A stretch of DNA of 55,930 nt, taken from Alphaproteobacteria bacterium. GTDB taxonomy: Bacteria > Pseudomonadota > Alphaproteobacteria > Rhizobiales > JAJFHC01. Shown here one piece after another: positions 33,698-42,050 of the stretch. The translations under genes were made by a program, and so were the position numbers. Positions within the stretch are counted from its first letter, which is position 1, and each line of letters begins with the position of its first letter. The stretch spans positions 1 through 55,930 of the forward strand of contig JAJFHD010000050.1 of assembly GCA_021775805.1 (NCBI GenBank), written 5' to 3'. The notes beneath the pieces are model-generated. The model did not search any database. It was not told the origin of the DNA and was given only the letters and a program-made list of their open reading frames with translations.

Positions 33698-34537
33698 TTA
33701 AGTTTCCACAAGCCAGCGGGAGTGCACCCAGCCGGAGTTATTCTCATTTCCATTGGAATCAATTTCGGCTACGAGCCACCAATTTCCATCAGTTTCTATG
33801 AAATTAACGAGGGTGTTGTTTGGAAGAAGTTTTATCGCGCTATACTGTAACCCTGGGCCTTCGCGCAGATTCAATCCGGTAGCAGATGAAACCATAAAGT
33901 CGCCACCAGAGGCATTGTTGTCATTTTGGCGACCGAACACTCTTCCTTTGAAGCGGTCCATATCAAAAATCGGGCCTGTATCACGCTTGCCGCGATAGCC
34001 TGAAATGTCATCATGTCCAACGAGATTAATTTCGGGGATGTTATAGGCATCGCAAATCGCAATGGCGGCCTGAACCGATTTCTCGTACTGGATTTCATCA
34101 AAGATTTCCCAGCCAGCAGAGGTGCTATCTAACCTATGTTTGGCGATCAGAACTCGATTGTCAGGGATCAAGGTACCTGTCCAAGAACGCCAGTTTCCCG
34201 GGCCTCCAGAGAGTTTTCCCCAGTTTACAACTTCAATACCGATAGAGAAATTGTTGAACCCTGTCAGACCACCTAGTCTGCTTTTGCCTGCATGCCAGAG
34301 TTTTTGATTGAAGGCCCCCATCTGCACGATGGCGCCGTCGTGCCCGATAACCAGTTGCGCTGATGCCTTCGCCTGAGAGTTGTTAAACCAATTCACCGCG
34401 CCGTCGAGCGTGCCACCTGCAGTATAGTGCATAACGAGATGTGTCGGAGTGATTGTGCCTGGTGATTTGTTGGGCGTATTATCGAACGGAACCGTTTTCC
34501 CATCGTTTCTTAGAAGTTTGTGATTGCGAACTTTCAT
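33698..34537 (-). CDS. N-acetylmuramoyl-L-alanine amidase (AmpD-type) with C-terminal SH3b domain
   Basis: A 279-residue protein. The amidase_2 domain (about 25-195) has zinc ligands in HLVMHYTAGGT (His at about 36), KLWHAGKS, and a late His/Asp in VGHDDISGYRGKRDTGP. A C-terminal SH3b domain (about 213-278) has TGLNLREGPGLQYSAI. No signal peptide is visible, so it may be cytoplasmic, or released in a phage-endolysin-like manner. Its AT-rich codon use is unlike the neighbours, suggesting transfer. AGGAGAGG precedes the ATG. Confidence 0.88.
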   Translation of the reverse strand: MKVRNHKLLRNDGKTVPFDNTPNKSPGTITPTHLVMHYTAGGTLDGAVNWFNNSQAKASAQLVIGHDGAIVQMGAFNQKLWHAGKSRLGGLTGFNNFSIGIEVVNWGKLSGGPGNWRSWTGTLIPDNRVLIAKHRLDSTSAGWEIFDEIQYEKSVQAAIAICDAYNIPEINLVGHDDISGYRGKRDTGPIFDMDRFKGRVFGRQNDNNASGGDFMVSSATGLNLREGPGLQYSAIKLLPNNTLVNFIETDGNWWLVAEIDSNGNENNSGWVHSRWLVET

Positions 34538-34720
34538 TGAAACCCTCTCCTGAACCCGTTGATACCATCAATATACTTGCCTAAATTTGAATAGATTTCA
34601 ATCCGCTTTTTGATGAAAGAAATTGCCCACGCTATGAACACCAACCGCCAAATCATCACAGTCTCTTTGCCTCCAATCTAGAGAAGAAAGTGTCTACGAA
34701 TCTAGGATTTCTTCAACTGT

Positions 34721-35200
34721 TTAGTTTGGATTTGCAAAATCAATCTGGACACTGTTGGCTTGAATTTGACTCACTTCTCCCGAAATATTGCGTTTGACCA
34801 AATCGGCAACCGTCGATGTTCTGTGAAGATTGTTCCAGCCGAAGTCGGTCATGATTTCCGAATTCAGGTATTCCCGTGTCACGTAACGATTGCTCAGGAT
34901 GTGTCGGAAAGCATGTTTGGCGATTGCATTCATCAATGTCTCCCCGATAGTAGGTTCGTCCTTGAAGCCAAGCCTTTCCATTAGACCCGATTTCGGCAAC
35001 TCCGCGAGGATGCCGACAGCGTACTCCACGCGATCCGGGTTTCCTCCGTACAACCTCTCGAGTTTCGAACGAAATTCCGGATCGAAGGCATTGAAGTCGA
35101 CGGAAGTGCCTGGTTTTTGCGCCTCCCTGTGACTATTGAAGAAGCCAAGCGCCTGTCGACTTTTCACCAGACCCGCTTTCTGGCCTGTTGCCGGTTTCAC
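34721..35200 (-). pseudogene. 5'-truncated animal-type heme peroxidase (C-terminal fragment)
   Basis: A 159-residue frame with a possible GTG start. It resembles only the last third of animal-type heme peroxidases/linoleate diol synthases. KSRQALGFFNSHREAQKPGTS looks like a remnant of the NxxR...YN-R region. RSKLERLYGGNPDRVEYAVGILAE and the AFRHILSNRYVTREYL and FGWNNLHRT segments match the family C-terminus. The heme-binding and catalytic N-terminal part (usually over 350 residues) is absent upstream. Base composition is AT-richer than surrounding genes. It is almost certainly non-functional as a peroxidase. Confidence 0.55.
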
Positions 35201-35791
35201 GGACGCCGCGTTAGGTGTTTATGATGAAACCGGCAGCAGGCCACGGTCCACATTTCCGGGACGTTTTTTTGCCGGTTAACTGTTTGTTGGGAAGTTGGGC
35301 CTAACATCCCTCCTCAACGCGACAGGAATGCGCGTTAAAGGTTTCCAGAACAGAAGCGAACCAGAGTTCATACCGTGACGGCCATCCGTCGCGGGCGATC
35401 ACAGCCGGTTTGTTTCCACCGGCATACGAGTAGGAGTACGCCATGGTCCATGTTCTGGCCCACACCCGATATTGCCGCCGACACCGTCGCGCCATTGCTG
35501 TGTGGAATTCGCTTCAGCTTCACGTTTCAGAGATCAAGAACGTCGGGATCTGTTCCGACAACTGACCGTTCTCTCCGCAGACGGAACAGCCGGGTTGATC
35601 CACAGTGCCCCCGTGTTCAACCCAACTGACCGACTGCAGCCCAAGGTGTCTCAGGCGGACTGATTTCAACTCAGCCCCCGAGTTCAGTTCGTCTGAGCAC
35701 CTGTTCTTTCATTCTGTCCCACAGGCATGACGATTTGGTTAAAGCCATGTCGCCGGCTTTCGCGCGGGCGTGATCCTGGTCTTTGTCCCGA
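35201..35791. other. 591-nt non-coding or degraded region next to dusA
   Basis: No supported gene. The minus frame at 35301-35495 (64 residues) has neither an RBS nor a recognisable domain, and the plus frame ending near 35660 likewise. A T7 run at about 35261-35267 and a large imperfect hairpin (listed separately) are the visible structures. It is the likely boundary between the accessory patch and dusA. Confidence 0.4.
35650..35696. repeat. Large imperfect inverted repeat downstream of dusA
   Basis: Left arm CTCAGGCGGACTGA then AACTC, loop AGCCCCC, and right arm GAGTT then CAGTTCGTCTGAG pair over about 18 bp, with a TTTC bulge on the left arm and G-T-type mismatches. It lies about 95 nt beyond the dusA stop in the direction of dusA transcription. 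Lack of a T-run argues against a simple intrinsic terminator. A REP-like element or element end is possible. Confidence 0.45.
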
Positions 35792-36799
35792 TCACGCGTG
35801 TTCACGCACTTTCTGCGCCAGTTCGACTTCCTGCGCAGCCCGCCTCACAATCTCGATGCCGGCACCTTTGCGATGGGCATTCTCGCTGAGGTAGCGGCGC
35901 CAGGCCCGGGCTCCCGGCTCGCCCTGGAACAACCCCAGGATGTGACGTGTCATGCGGTTCAACGGTGTACCCTCCTGCAGCCGACGTTCGATGTACGGCA
36001 GGAGCGCCTCGACAATTTCGGGCCGCGTCGGCGGTGTCCGGTCGTCGCCGAAATACCGGCGGTCGACATCGGCGAGAACGTAAGGGTTCTGGTAGGCCGC
36101 ACGCCCGAGCATGACCCCGTCGACCCTGGTCAGGTGCCTGTCCGCATTTTCCAGGTTCCCGATGCCGCCATTGATGACCACCTCGAGGTCCGACCGGTCC
36201 GACTTGAGCGCATAGACCCGGTCGTAGTCGAGCGGCGGAATTTCGCGGTTCTCCTTGGGCGACAGGCCTTCCAGCCAGGCCTTGCGCGCGTGCACGATGA
36301 ACTGCCGGCATCCGGTCGCGGCGACGGTATCGACAAATTCCGTCAGGCCCGCCTCGCTGTCCTGATCGTCAATCCCGATTCGGCACTTGACCGTGACCGG
36401 AACCGAAACGGCGCCGCGCATGGCCGCAACGCACCGGGCGACCAATTGCGGCTCTGCCATAAGGCAGGCGCCGAACCGGCCGGATTGCACCCGGTCGCTG
36501 GGACAACCGACGTTCAGGTTGATCTCGTCGTAACCATAGGTTTGGGCGATCGCCGAGGCCTGTGCCAGTTCATCCGGGTCGCTGCCGCCAAGCTGCACCG
36601 CAACCGGGTGTTCTTCTTCATCGAATTGCAGAAGGTGGTCGCGATTGCCATGAAGAACCGCCTTTGCCGTCACCATTTCAGTGTAAAGCAGCGCGTGCCT
36701 GGAAATCAGCCGCAGGAAGAAGCGGTCATAGCGGTCGGTCCAGTCCATCATTGGGGCGACGGAAAACCGATGTGGAGATTTCTTCTGGTCTGCGAACAT
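35792..36799 (-). CDS. dusA: tRNA-dihydrouridine(20/20a) synthase
   Basis: A 335-residue flavoenzyme reducing U20/U20a in the tRNA D-loop. It starts [18 protein letters not shown] and has the catalytic-Cys motif [19 protein letters not shown] (about 92-110), VKCRIGIDD (about 137) and FMN-binding VINGGIGN (about 205). Length matches DusA (about 330-345). Dus genes are reported integration targets for some genomic islands, which fits the eroded accessory patch on its 3' side. A perfect 16-bp palindrome lies 20 nt before the start. Confidence 0.95.
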   Translation of the reverse strand: MFADQKKSPHRFSVAPMMDWTDRYDRFFLRLISRHALLYTEMVTAKAVLHGNRDHLLQFDEEEHPVAVQLGGSDPDELAQASAIAQTYGYDEINLNVGCPSDRVQSGRFGACLMAEPQLVARCVAAMRGAVSVPVTVKCRIGIDDQDSEAGLTEFVDTVAATGCRQFIVHARKAWLEGLSPKENREIPPLDYDRVYALKSDRSDLEVVINGGIGNLENADRHLTRVDGVMLGRAAYQNPYVLADVDRRYFGDDRTPPTRPEIVEALLPYIERRLQEGTPLNRMTRHILGLFQGEPGARAWRRYLSENAHRKGAGIEIVRRAAQEVELAQKVREHA

Positions 36800-37143
36800 G
36801 AACGTCTATTCTGTTGCCGTCGGGCGCGCGCCCGAACGATATGGATGTTTGACGCAACGAACCTAGCAGCCGCAAGGTCCAACCGCCAGATTCCCGATGC
36901 CGTTGTGAGGCAAACGACCGTCCGCAATCAAGCGCGAACTCACAATACCGTCGGCCGCTGCACACACCGACCTTTCGACGTGGGCCGTGGAACAATGGCG
37001 CGCCGCCTGACACGTGTGACGTTGCTTCCTGCCGGGATATCGTGAAAAATCCTGTCAGGGGGGACCCGCTGGCGCCATCATCGCTTGACCCGCCCTTAGG
37101 TATTCCTGAGACTGTTGCCGTCATATGAAAGGGAGGGTGAACC
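36800..37143. promoter_or_regulatory. Divergent region between dusA and the Ldh-family gene
   Basis: 344 nt without a supported gene; long frames crossing it overlap both flanking genes and lack family features. Both promoters should lie here. AGGGAGG at about 37131-37137 is the ribosome binding site of the Ldh-family gene. The palindrome at 36820-36835 is listed separately. Confidence 0.4.
36820..36835. promoter_or_regulatory. Perfect 16-bp GC palindrome upstream of dusA
   Basis: TCGGGCGCGCGCCCGA is fully self-complementary and ends 20 nt before the dusA ATG, within the likely 5' leader. It could be an operator, a leader hairpin, or a recombination/attachment structure. Confidence 0.4.
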
Positions 37144-38127
37144 ATGCCACAGGTGTCACTGGGCGAGATCGAGGATACGACCAGGACCGCTTTGGAACGC
37201 CATGGTGCACAACCATGGATTGCCGCCGAGGTCGCGCGGGCCGTGCGCAAGGCCGAAGCCGTGGGCAACCGCATTTGCGGTCTCTATTATCTGGAAAGCT
37301 ATTGCCGGCAACTGGACAGCGGCCGGGTCAGGGGGGATGCGGAACCGGTTGTGACGCGCCCGCGTCCCGGTGCGGTAATGGTCGATGCCCGGCTTGGATT
37401 TGCGCAACCGGCGTTTGCCCGGGCGTTGCCTGAAGCGGTCGCTGCCGCCCGCGAATGCGGCGTCGCCAGCCTGGCGGTGGGCCACGCGCATACCTGTACG
37501 TCTCTGGGATACTTCACCGAGCAGATCGCGCGCGCGGGCCTGATCGGGCTGGGGATGACCAACGCCTCGCCGATCGTGGCGCCGCCCGGGGGCCGGACCC
37601 GGGTTATCGGCACCAACCCGATTGCCTTTTCGGTGCCGGATGGCGACGGTGGACTGGCGATGCAGTTCGACCAGTCCACGACGACTGTTGCCCTGGGCAA
37701 GATTACCATGGCCAAGGCTGCCGGCGAGCGCATCCCCGAAGGCTGGGCGGTCGATGCCGAAGGCCTGCCCACCACCGATCCCGATGCGGCGCTGGCAGGG
37801 TCGCTTGTCAGCATGGGTGGCTACAAAGGCTGGGGATTCGGCCTGATGGCGGAGCTGCTGGCAGCAGGATTGACCGGCGGCGTGGTCAGCCGGGATGTGA
37901 GACCGCTGAAAGCACCGGACGGCCCGCCGCATGATCTGGGTCAGTATTACCTGCTGATGGATCCCGGCGTGTCGGGCCCGTTCTACGAGCGCCTGAAACA
38001 GGTCCAAGAGGGCGTTGCCCTGGATGACGGCGCACGGATACCGGGACAAGGCAAGGGCGAACAGGACCCGGTGGAACTGGATCAGGCGGTGTGGGAACAG
38101 ACCCTGGGTCTGGCAGGGCGGTCATGA
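37144..38127 (+). CDS. Ldh-family (malate/L-lactate dehydrogenase-type) NAD(P) oxidoreductase
   Basis: A 327-residue protein of the LDH2/MDG2 family. It has GLGMTNASPIVAPPGG (about 137-152), the conserved GTNPIAFSVP (about 157-166) and GYKGWGFGLMAELLAAGLTGG (about 225-245). The family usually has a catalytic SHG near residue 45; here the aligned segment reads NRICGLYYLESY, with Cys45. Members include ureidoglycolate, sulfolactate and pyrroline/piperideine-2-carboxylate reductases. The arginine-ornithine-proline context favours a cyclic-imine or 2-oxo-acid substrate (inference). AGGGAGG RBS. Confidence 0.85.
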   Translation: MPQVSLGEIEDTTRTALERHGAQPWIAAEVARAVRKAEAVGNRICGLYYLESYCRQLDSGRVRGDAEPVVTRPRPGAVMVDARLGFAQPAFARALPEAVAAARECGVASLAVGHAHTCTSLGYFTEQIARAGLIGLGMTNASPIVAPPGGRTRVIGTNPIAFSVPDGDGGLAMQFDQSTTTVALGKITMAKAAGERIPEGWAVDAEGLPTTDPDAALAGSLVSMGGYKGWGFGLMAELLAAGLTGGVVSRDVRPLKAPDGPPHDLGQYYLLMDPGVSGPFYERLKQVQEGVALDDGARIPGQGKGEQDPVELDQAVWEQTLGLAGRS

Positions 38128-38206
38128 CCCAGCCTCCGCCGGCAGCCCATAAAAGGTGCAGGACCTCGCAAAAGATGTGGCCGCACGCCAGCACAGGCAT
38201 TCCGGC

Positions 38207-39154
38207 ATGACGGACATCTCAACATTCTCGAGCGCGGCCTATGGCGGGAAAGGCTGGTCACAGCGTACCGACAGTCACGCCGATGAAATCGGTGTCCGTT
38301 GGCAGGGCGGTATCGACAGCGAATGGCGGCCCTTGCGAACCGTCCTGTTGCGCCGTCCCGGTGCCGAGATCGTGGTCGACGACCCCAATGCGGCACAGCA
38401 ACTGCACGCGCTCGATCTGGAGCGCGCCCAGGCCGAGCACGATCAATTGGCTGAAGCCTATCGCCAGGCCGGCGTGGCGGTGATCGCAACGCCCGACGTG
38501 GCAAAGCCGACACCCAACCGCATGTTCTGTGCCGACCTCTTTGTCATGACGCCCCAGGGTGCTGTTCTGGCGCGCCCGGCATCGACCGTGCGCGCCGGCG
38601 AAGAGGTGGCCACCGCCCAGGCGCTCGCCGCAGCGGGCGTCCCCATTTTGCGCACCCTGACAGGAACCGCGACGTTCGAGGGCGCCGACATGCTCTGGCT
38701 GGATGCCGAAACCGCAGTGATCGGCCGTGGCCTTCGGACAAATCAGCCGGCGATAGATCAGATTGCAGCGCTTTGCGCTGAAATTGGCGTCAGGCTTGTG
38801 GCAGTCGACATGCCGTACGGCACGATGCATTTGATGGGCATGCTCAGAATCGTCGACAGCGACCTCGCCATTGCCTGGCCCCGCCGCACGCCCCATGCCG
38901 CGGTCGCCGTGTTGCGCGAGCGTGGCTACCGGGTTGAATTTCTGCCCGATCTGGATGCGGCGCAGAACAACCGGGCGCTGAATTTCGTAACCCTCGCCCC
39001 CCGGAGAATACTGATGCCCGGCGGCAACGACGCCGTTCGGACCTGGTACGAGACCCTTGGAATCGCGGTTGCCGAAACACCCATGTTCGAACTCAGGAAG
39101 GCGGCCGGTGCGGTCGGGTGCCTGACCGGCATCGTCGCCCGCGACATGGGCTAG
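38207..39154 (+). CDS. Amidinotransferase/dimethylarginine dimethylaminohydrolase-fold hydrolase
   Basis: A 315-residue guanidine-modifying enzyme. The predicted triad is an acidic residue in TATFEGADMLWLD, His in PYGTMHLMGMLRIVD, and nucleophile Cys near the C-terminus in AGAVGCLTGIV. The N-terminal EWRPLRTVLLRRPGAE is typical of this superfamily. It likely hydrolyses or transfers the amidino group of an arginine derivative; the precise substrate is unknown. It begins about 80 nt after the Ldh-family gene. A GTG 51 nt upstream is an alternative start. Confidence 0.8.
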   Translation: MTDISTFSSAAYGGKGWSQRTDSHADEIGVRWQGGIDSEWRPLRTVLLRRPGAEIVVDDPNAAQQLHALDLERAQAEHDQLAEAYRQAGVAVIATPDVAKPTPNRMFCADLFVMTPQGAVLARPASTVRAGEEVATAQALAAAGVPILRTLTGTATFEGADMLWLDAETAVIGRGLRTNQPAIDQIAALCAEIGVRLVAVDMPYGTMHLMGMLRIVDSDLAIAWPRRTPHAAVAVLRERGYRVEFLPDLDAAQNNRALNFVTLAPRRILMPGGNDAVRTWYETLGIAVAETPMFELRKAAGAVGCLTGIVARDMG

Positions 39155-39376
39155 GATTCAACGGCCGCCAGACCTGTCCCCTGCCCGGACTAGCGGCATT
39201 GGCGATGGCTCCAACGCTGCCGAAATCTCGGAAGTCGCTGGTCGGTTGTGCGTTCCTAATGTTGCCAATTACGGGTAAACTCACAGCTTGATTTTGCAGC
39301 GCCGGTTTGATTGGCAACCTTTCAGCCTGTGAGCGCCGGTGGGTCTTTGGAATATTGCCTCAGGGAACATGGCCCC

Positions 39377-40303
39377 ATGGAACAGAGCCGCCTGGACCAC
39401 GTCAGCCTGATCCGCACGTTGTCGACCGAGCAACGGAGCGTGCTTACGAAGACGTCCGACGTGCGGGGATTGCGCAACCTGGCTCTTCACTGGGGCGCCA
39501 TCGCGGTTACCGGCTGGCTGATCGCAGAACGGGTCCCATTCTGGCAGGCGGTGATGGTTATCCACGGCGCCCTGCTGATGTTTCTGTTCACGTTGCTGCA
39601 CGAAACCAGCCATTCAACGGCTTTCAAGTCGGCCTGGCTCAACAAGGCCGTCGCCGGGATTTGCGGCTTTGTGATCGTACTGCCTCCGGTGTGGTTCCGT
39701 TATTTTCACTTCGCCCATCACCGTCATACCCATGTGCCGGAACGGGACCCCGAACTGGCGGCCCCGAAACCTGAGACGTTGGGGCAGTATGCGGCGCATC
39801 TTTCCGGCATTCCGATCTGGTGGAGTCACATCAAGACGCTTCTGGTCAATGCACTGGGATGGTGTGACGATGCGTTCGTGCCAAGGTCAAAACGCGCCGC
39901 CGTCTGCCGTGAAGCGCGCATCATGATCGGGCTCTACGGGATTGTTGCGGGTGCTTGTGTCTGGCTGGGAACGTCTGAACTGATGTACCTGTGGGTTCTT
40001 CCGGCACTCTTCGGACAGCCTTTTCTGCGCCTCTATCTCATGGCCGAACACGGCCGGTGTCCGCATGTGGCGAACCTGTTCGAGAACACACGCACGACCT
40101 TCACCAACCGGATTGTCAGGACCTTTGCCTGGAACATGCCGTTCCATGCCGAGCATCACGCCTATCCGACGGTGCCGTTTCATCGCCTGGCCGACTTGCA
40201 TGAACTGACGCGCGCGCATTTGCTTGAAACCGAACGTGGCTATGTGCGGTTCCACGGCAAATACCTGGCGGGTATGAGTGAACCGGTGGAGTCCCGGGAC
40301 TGA
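39377..40303 (+). CDS. Membrane fatty acid desaturase family protein
   Basis: A 308-residue membrane di-iron enzyme with three His boxes: HETSHST, HFAHHRHTH and, near the C-terminus, HAEHHAYPTVP. TM helices lie around the first box, at about 85-105 and 175-215. It would introduce a double bond or hydroxyl group into a lipid acyl chain or related compound. The ATG chosen begins MEQSRLDHVSLIRTL; earlier in-frame TTG or GTG codons could add up to 22 residues. It ends 3 nt before the convergent Lrp gene. The link to amino-acid catabolism is unclear. Confidence 0.85.
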   Translation: MEQSRLDHVSLIRTLSTEQRSVLTKTSDVRGLRNLALHWGAIAVTGWLIAERVPFWQAVMVIHGALLMFLFTLLHETSHSTAFKSAWLNKAVAGICGFVIVLPPVWFRYFHFAHHRHTHVPERDPELAAPKPETLGQYAAHLSGIPIWWSHIKTLLVNALGWCDDAFVPRSKRAAVCREARIMIGLYGIVAGACVWLGTSELMYLWVLPALFGQPFLRLYLMAEHGRCPHVANLFENTRTTFTNRIVRTFAWNMPFHAEHHAYPTVPFHRLADLHELTRAHLLETERGYVRFHGKYLAGMSEPVESRD

Positions 40304-40306
40304 TCC

Positions 40307-40750
40307 CTAGACCGAACTCAACAGGATGCTGGTCTCGCTGTTGAGGACACCTTCGATCATGCGGACTTCGCGCAGGACCCGGTCGAATTCGTTCAGGTCG
40401 GAAGCCAGAACCTCGGCCACCAGATCCCAGGATCCGTTTGTCGTGTGCATCTTTTGAAGTTCGGGCATTCCGCGCAGGCGCCTGATCACCTGGGACGTCG
40501 ATTTGCCCTCGACCTCGATCATCATGACCGCCCGAATGGTTCCCGGGTCGCTGTCTTCGCGCGCCCGGATGGTAAAGCCGAGTAGTGCCCCGCTCTCGAG
40601 CAGACGGTCGAGTCGGTTCTGCACGGTGCCGCGCGACACGTTCAGGATCGTAGCCAGTTTGGACAGAGGTGCCCGGCCATCCTTGCGCAGCAACGAGATC
40701 AATTCGCGGTCCAGGCTGTCATAGGCATGCTTGGCCGGCATTTTCGTCAT
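40307..40750 (-). CDS. Lrp/AsnC-family transcriptional regulator
   Basis: A 147-residue regulator with an N-terminal helix-turn-helix (DGRAPLSKLATILNVSRGTVQNRLDRL, about 29-55) and a C-terminal RAM ligand-binding domain. GGAGG lies 8 nt before the chosen ATG and inside a five-codon upstream extension, so the shorter form is preferred. It is divergent from ornithine cyclodeaminase; by analogy with other Lrp proteins it probably senses an amino acid such as arginine, ornithine or proline and controls that operon. Confidence 0.9.
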   Translation of the reverse strand: MTKMPAKHAYDSLDRELISLLRKDGRAPLSKLATILNVSRGTVQNRLDRLLESGALLGFTIRAREDSDPGTIRAVMMIEVEGKSTSQVIRRLRGMPELQKMHTTNGSWDLVAEVLASDLNEFDRVLREVRMIEGVLNSETSILLSSV

Positions 40751-40854
40751 TTGCTTGACCTCCATGGTTGGCCGCGTGTCCGTTTACCGAAATTGACTAT
40801 TTTTATAATATTTTCTGCCGATTCGCCAATTCAGGACACAAATATTGTAAACAT

Positions 40855-40873
40855 CTGTCATTTCTTCTGACAG
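40855..40873. promoter_or_regulatory. Inverted repeat CTGTCA-N7-TGACAG between lrp and ocd, operator candidate
   Basis: CTGTCA (40855-40860) and TGACAG (40868-40873) are exact inverted copies with 7-nt spacing, in the 230-nt divergent region. A run of A/T (40798-40815) next to it resembles Lrp-type binding DNA. It probably controls the ocd-ctlX genes and/or lrp. Confidence 0.45.
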
Positions 40874-40980
40874 TGGCCCGCACTATCTTAAGCGCATAGC
40901 AGAAGCGACGCCCCGCATGGCAATGCGAGAGATGCGCCTTCTAGACGTCACGTCCCGTTATGAAAGGCATCGGTAGTTCA

Positions 40981-42036
40981 ATGATCAACGCACCCGCAAG
41001 AGACCTCAACATCGTTCCATTTGTCAGTGTAGACCACATGATGAAGATCGTTCTGAGCATCGGCGTCGAACCCTTCATTTCAGGTCTCGCCGCCTATCTC
41101 GAAGACGATTTCAAACGCTGGGAACTGTTCGACAAGACGCCACGCGTGGCCTCCCATTCGACCCAAGGGGTGATCGAACTGATGCCCACCAGCGACGGTG
41201 AAGTCTATGGCTTCAAGTATGTCAACGGGCACCCCAAGAACATGAACCAGGGCCTGCAGACCGTCACCGCATTCGGCGTATTGTCCGATGTGGCGTGTGG
41301 TTATCCCGTCCTGATGTCGGAGATGACCATCCTGACCGCCCTTCGCACGGCGGCAACATCCGCGCTGGTTGCCAAGTACCTCGCGCCCAAAAACAGCAAG
41401 TGCATGACGCTCATCGGCAACGGTGCACAGTCTGAGTTCCAGGCGCTGGGCTTCAAGGCGATCCTCGGTATCGACAAGCTGCGTCTCTTCGATATCGACC
41501 CGGCGGCGACCGACAAGCTCGCCCGTAACCTCGAAGGCAAAGGCTTCGACATCGTGCGCTGCTCGACGCCGCAGGACGCCGTCGAAGGCGCCGACATCAT
41601 CACGACGTGCACGGCGGACAAGCAGTGTGCCACCATCCTCACCGACAACATGGTGGGCCCGGGCGTTCACATCAACGCGGTCGGCGGCGACTGTCCCGGT
41701 AAAACCGAACTCCACAAAGACATTCTGCTGCGGTCGGACATCTTCGTCGAATACACGCCCCAGACCCGTATCGAGGGTGAAATCCAGCAGTTGCCGGGCG
41801 ATCATGGTGTCACGGAAATGTGGCAAATCATGCGCGGCGAAGCGACCGGCCGGACGAACGAGCGGCAGATCACCCTGTTCGACAGTGTCGGTTTCGCAGT
41901 GGAAGACTTTTCGGCCCTGCGGTATGTCCGCGATCAACTGGAAAGCACCGGCCAGTACCAGAACCTGGATATGCTGGCAGATCCCGACGACCCGCGCGAC
42001 CTGTTCGGCATGGTGATGCGTGCTGCTGCTGCGTGA
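40981..42036 (+). CDS. ocd: Ornithine cyclodeaminase
   Basis: A 351-residue enzyme of the ornithine cyclodeaminase/mu-crystallin family converting L-ornithine to L-proline and ammonia with NAD. It contains the ligand-binding KTPRVASHSTQGVIELMP (about 46-63), FKYVNGHPKN, MTILTALRTAATSALVAKYLAPK and the Rossmann LIGNGAQSEFQALGF (about 144-158). Length agrees with bacterial OCD (about 350). An in-frame ATG seven codons earlier is possible. It is followed 14 nt later by ctlX, so the two likely act in sequence on citrulline-derived ornithine. Confidence 0.92.
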   Translation: MINAPARDLNIVPFVSVDHMMKIVLSIGVEPFISGLAAYLEDDFKRWELFDKTPRVASHSTQGVIELMPTSDGEVYGFKYVNGHPKNMNQGLQTVTAFGVLSDVACGYPVLMSEMTILTALRTAATSALVAKYLAPKNSKCMTLIGNGAQSEFQALGFKAILGIDKLRLFDIDPAATDKLARNLEGKGFDIVRCSTPQDAVEGADIITTCTADKQCATILTDNMVGPGVHINAVGGDCPGKTELHKDILLRSDIFVEYTPQTRIEGEIQQLPGDHGVTEMWQIMRGEATGRTNERQITLFDSVGFAVEDFSALRYVRDQLESTGQYQNLDMLADPDDPRDLFGMVMRAAAA

Positions 42037-42050
42037 ATGGAGTGACACTA

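Noticed and set aside
36726..37274. Minus-strand frame overlapping dusA and the Ldh-family gene
   Set aside because: It overlaps both real genes, is low-complexity Ser/Arg-rich, and lacks an RBS.
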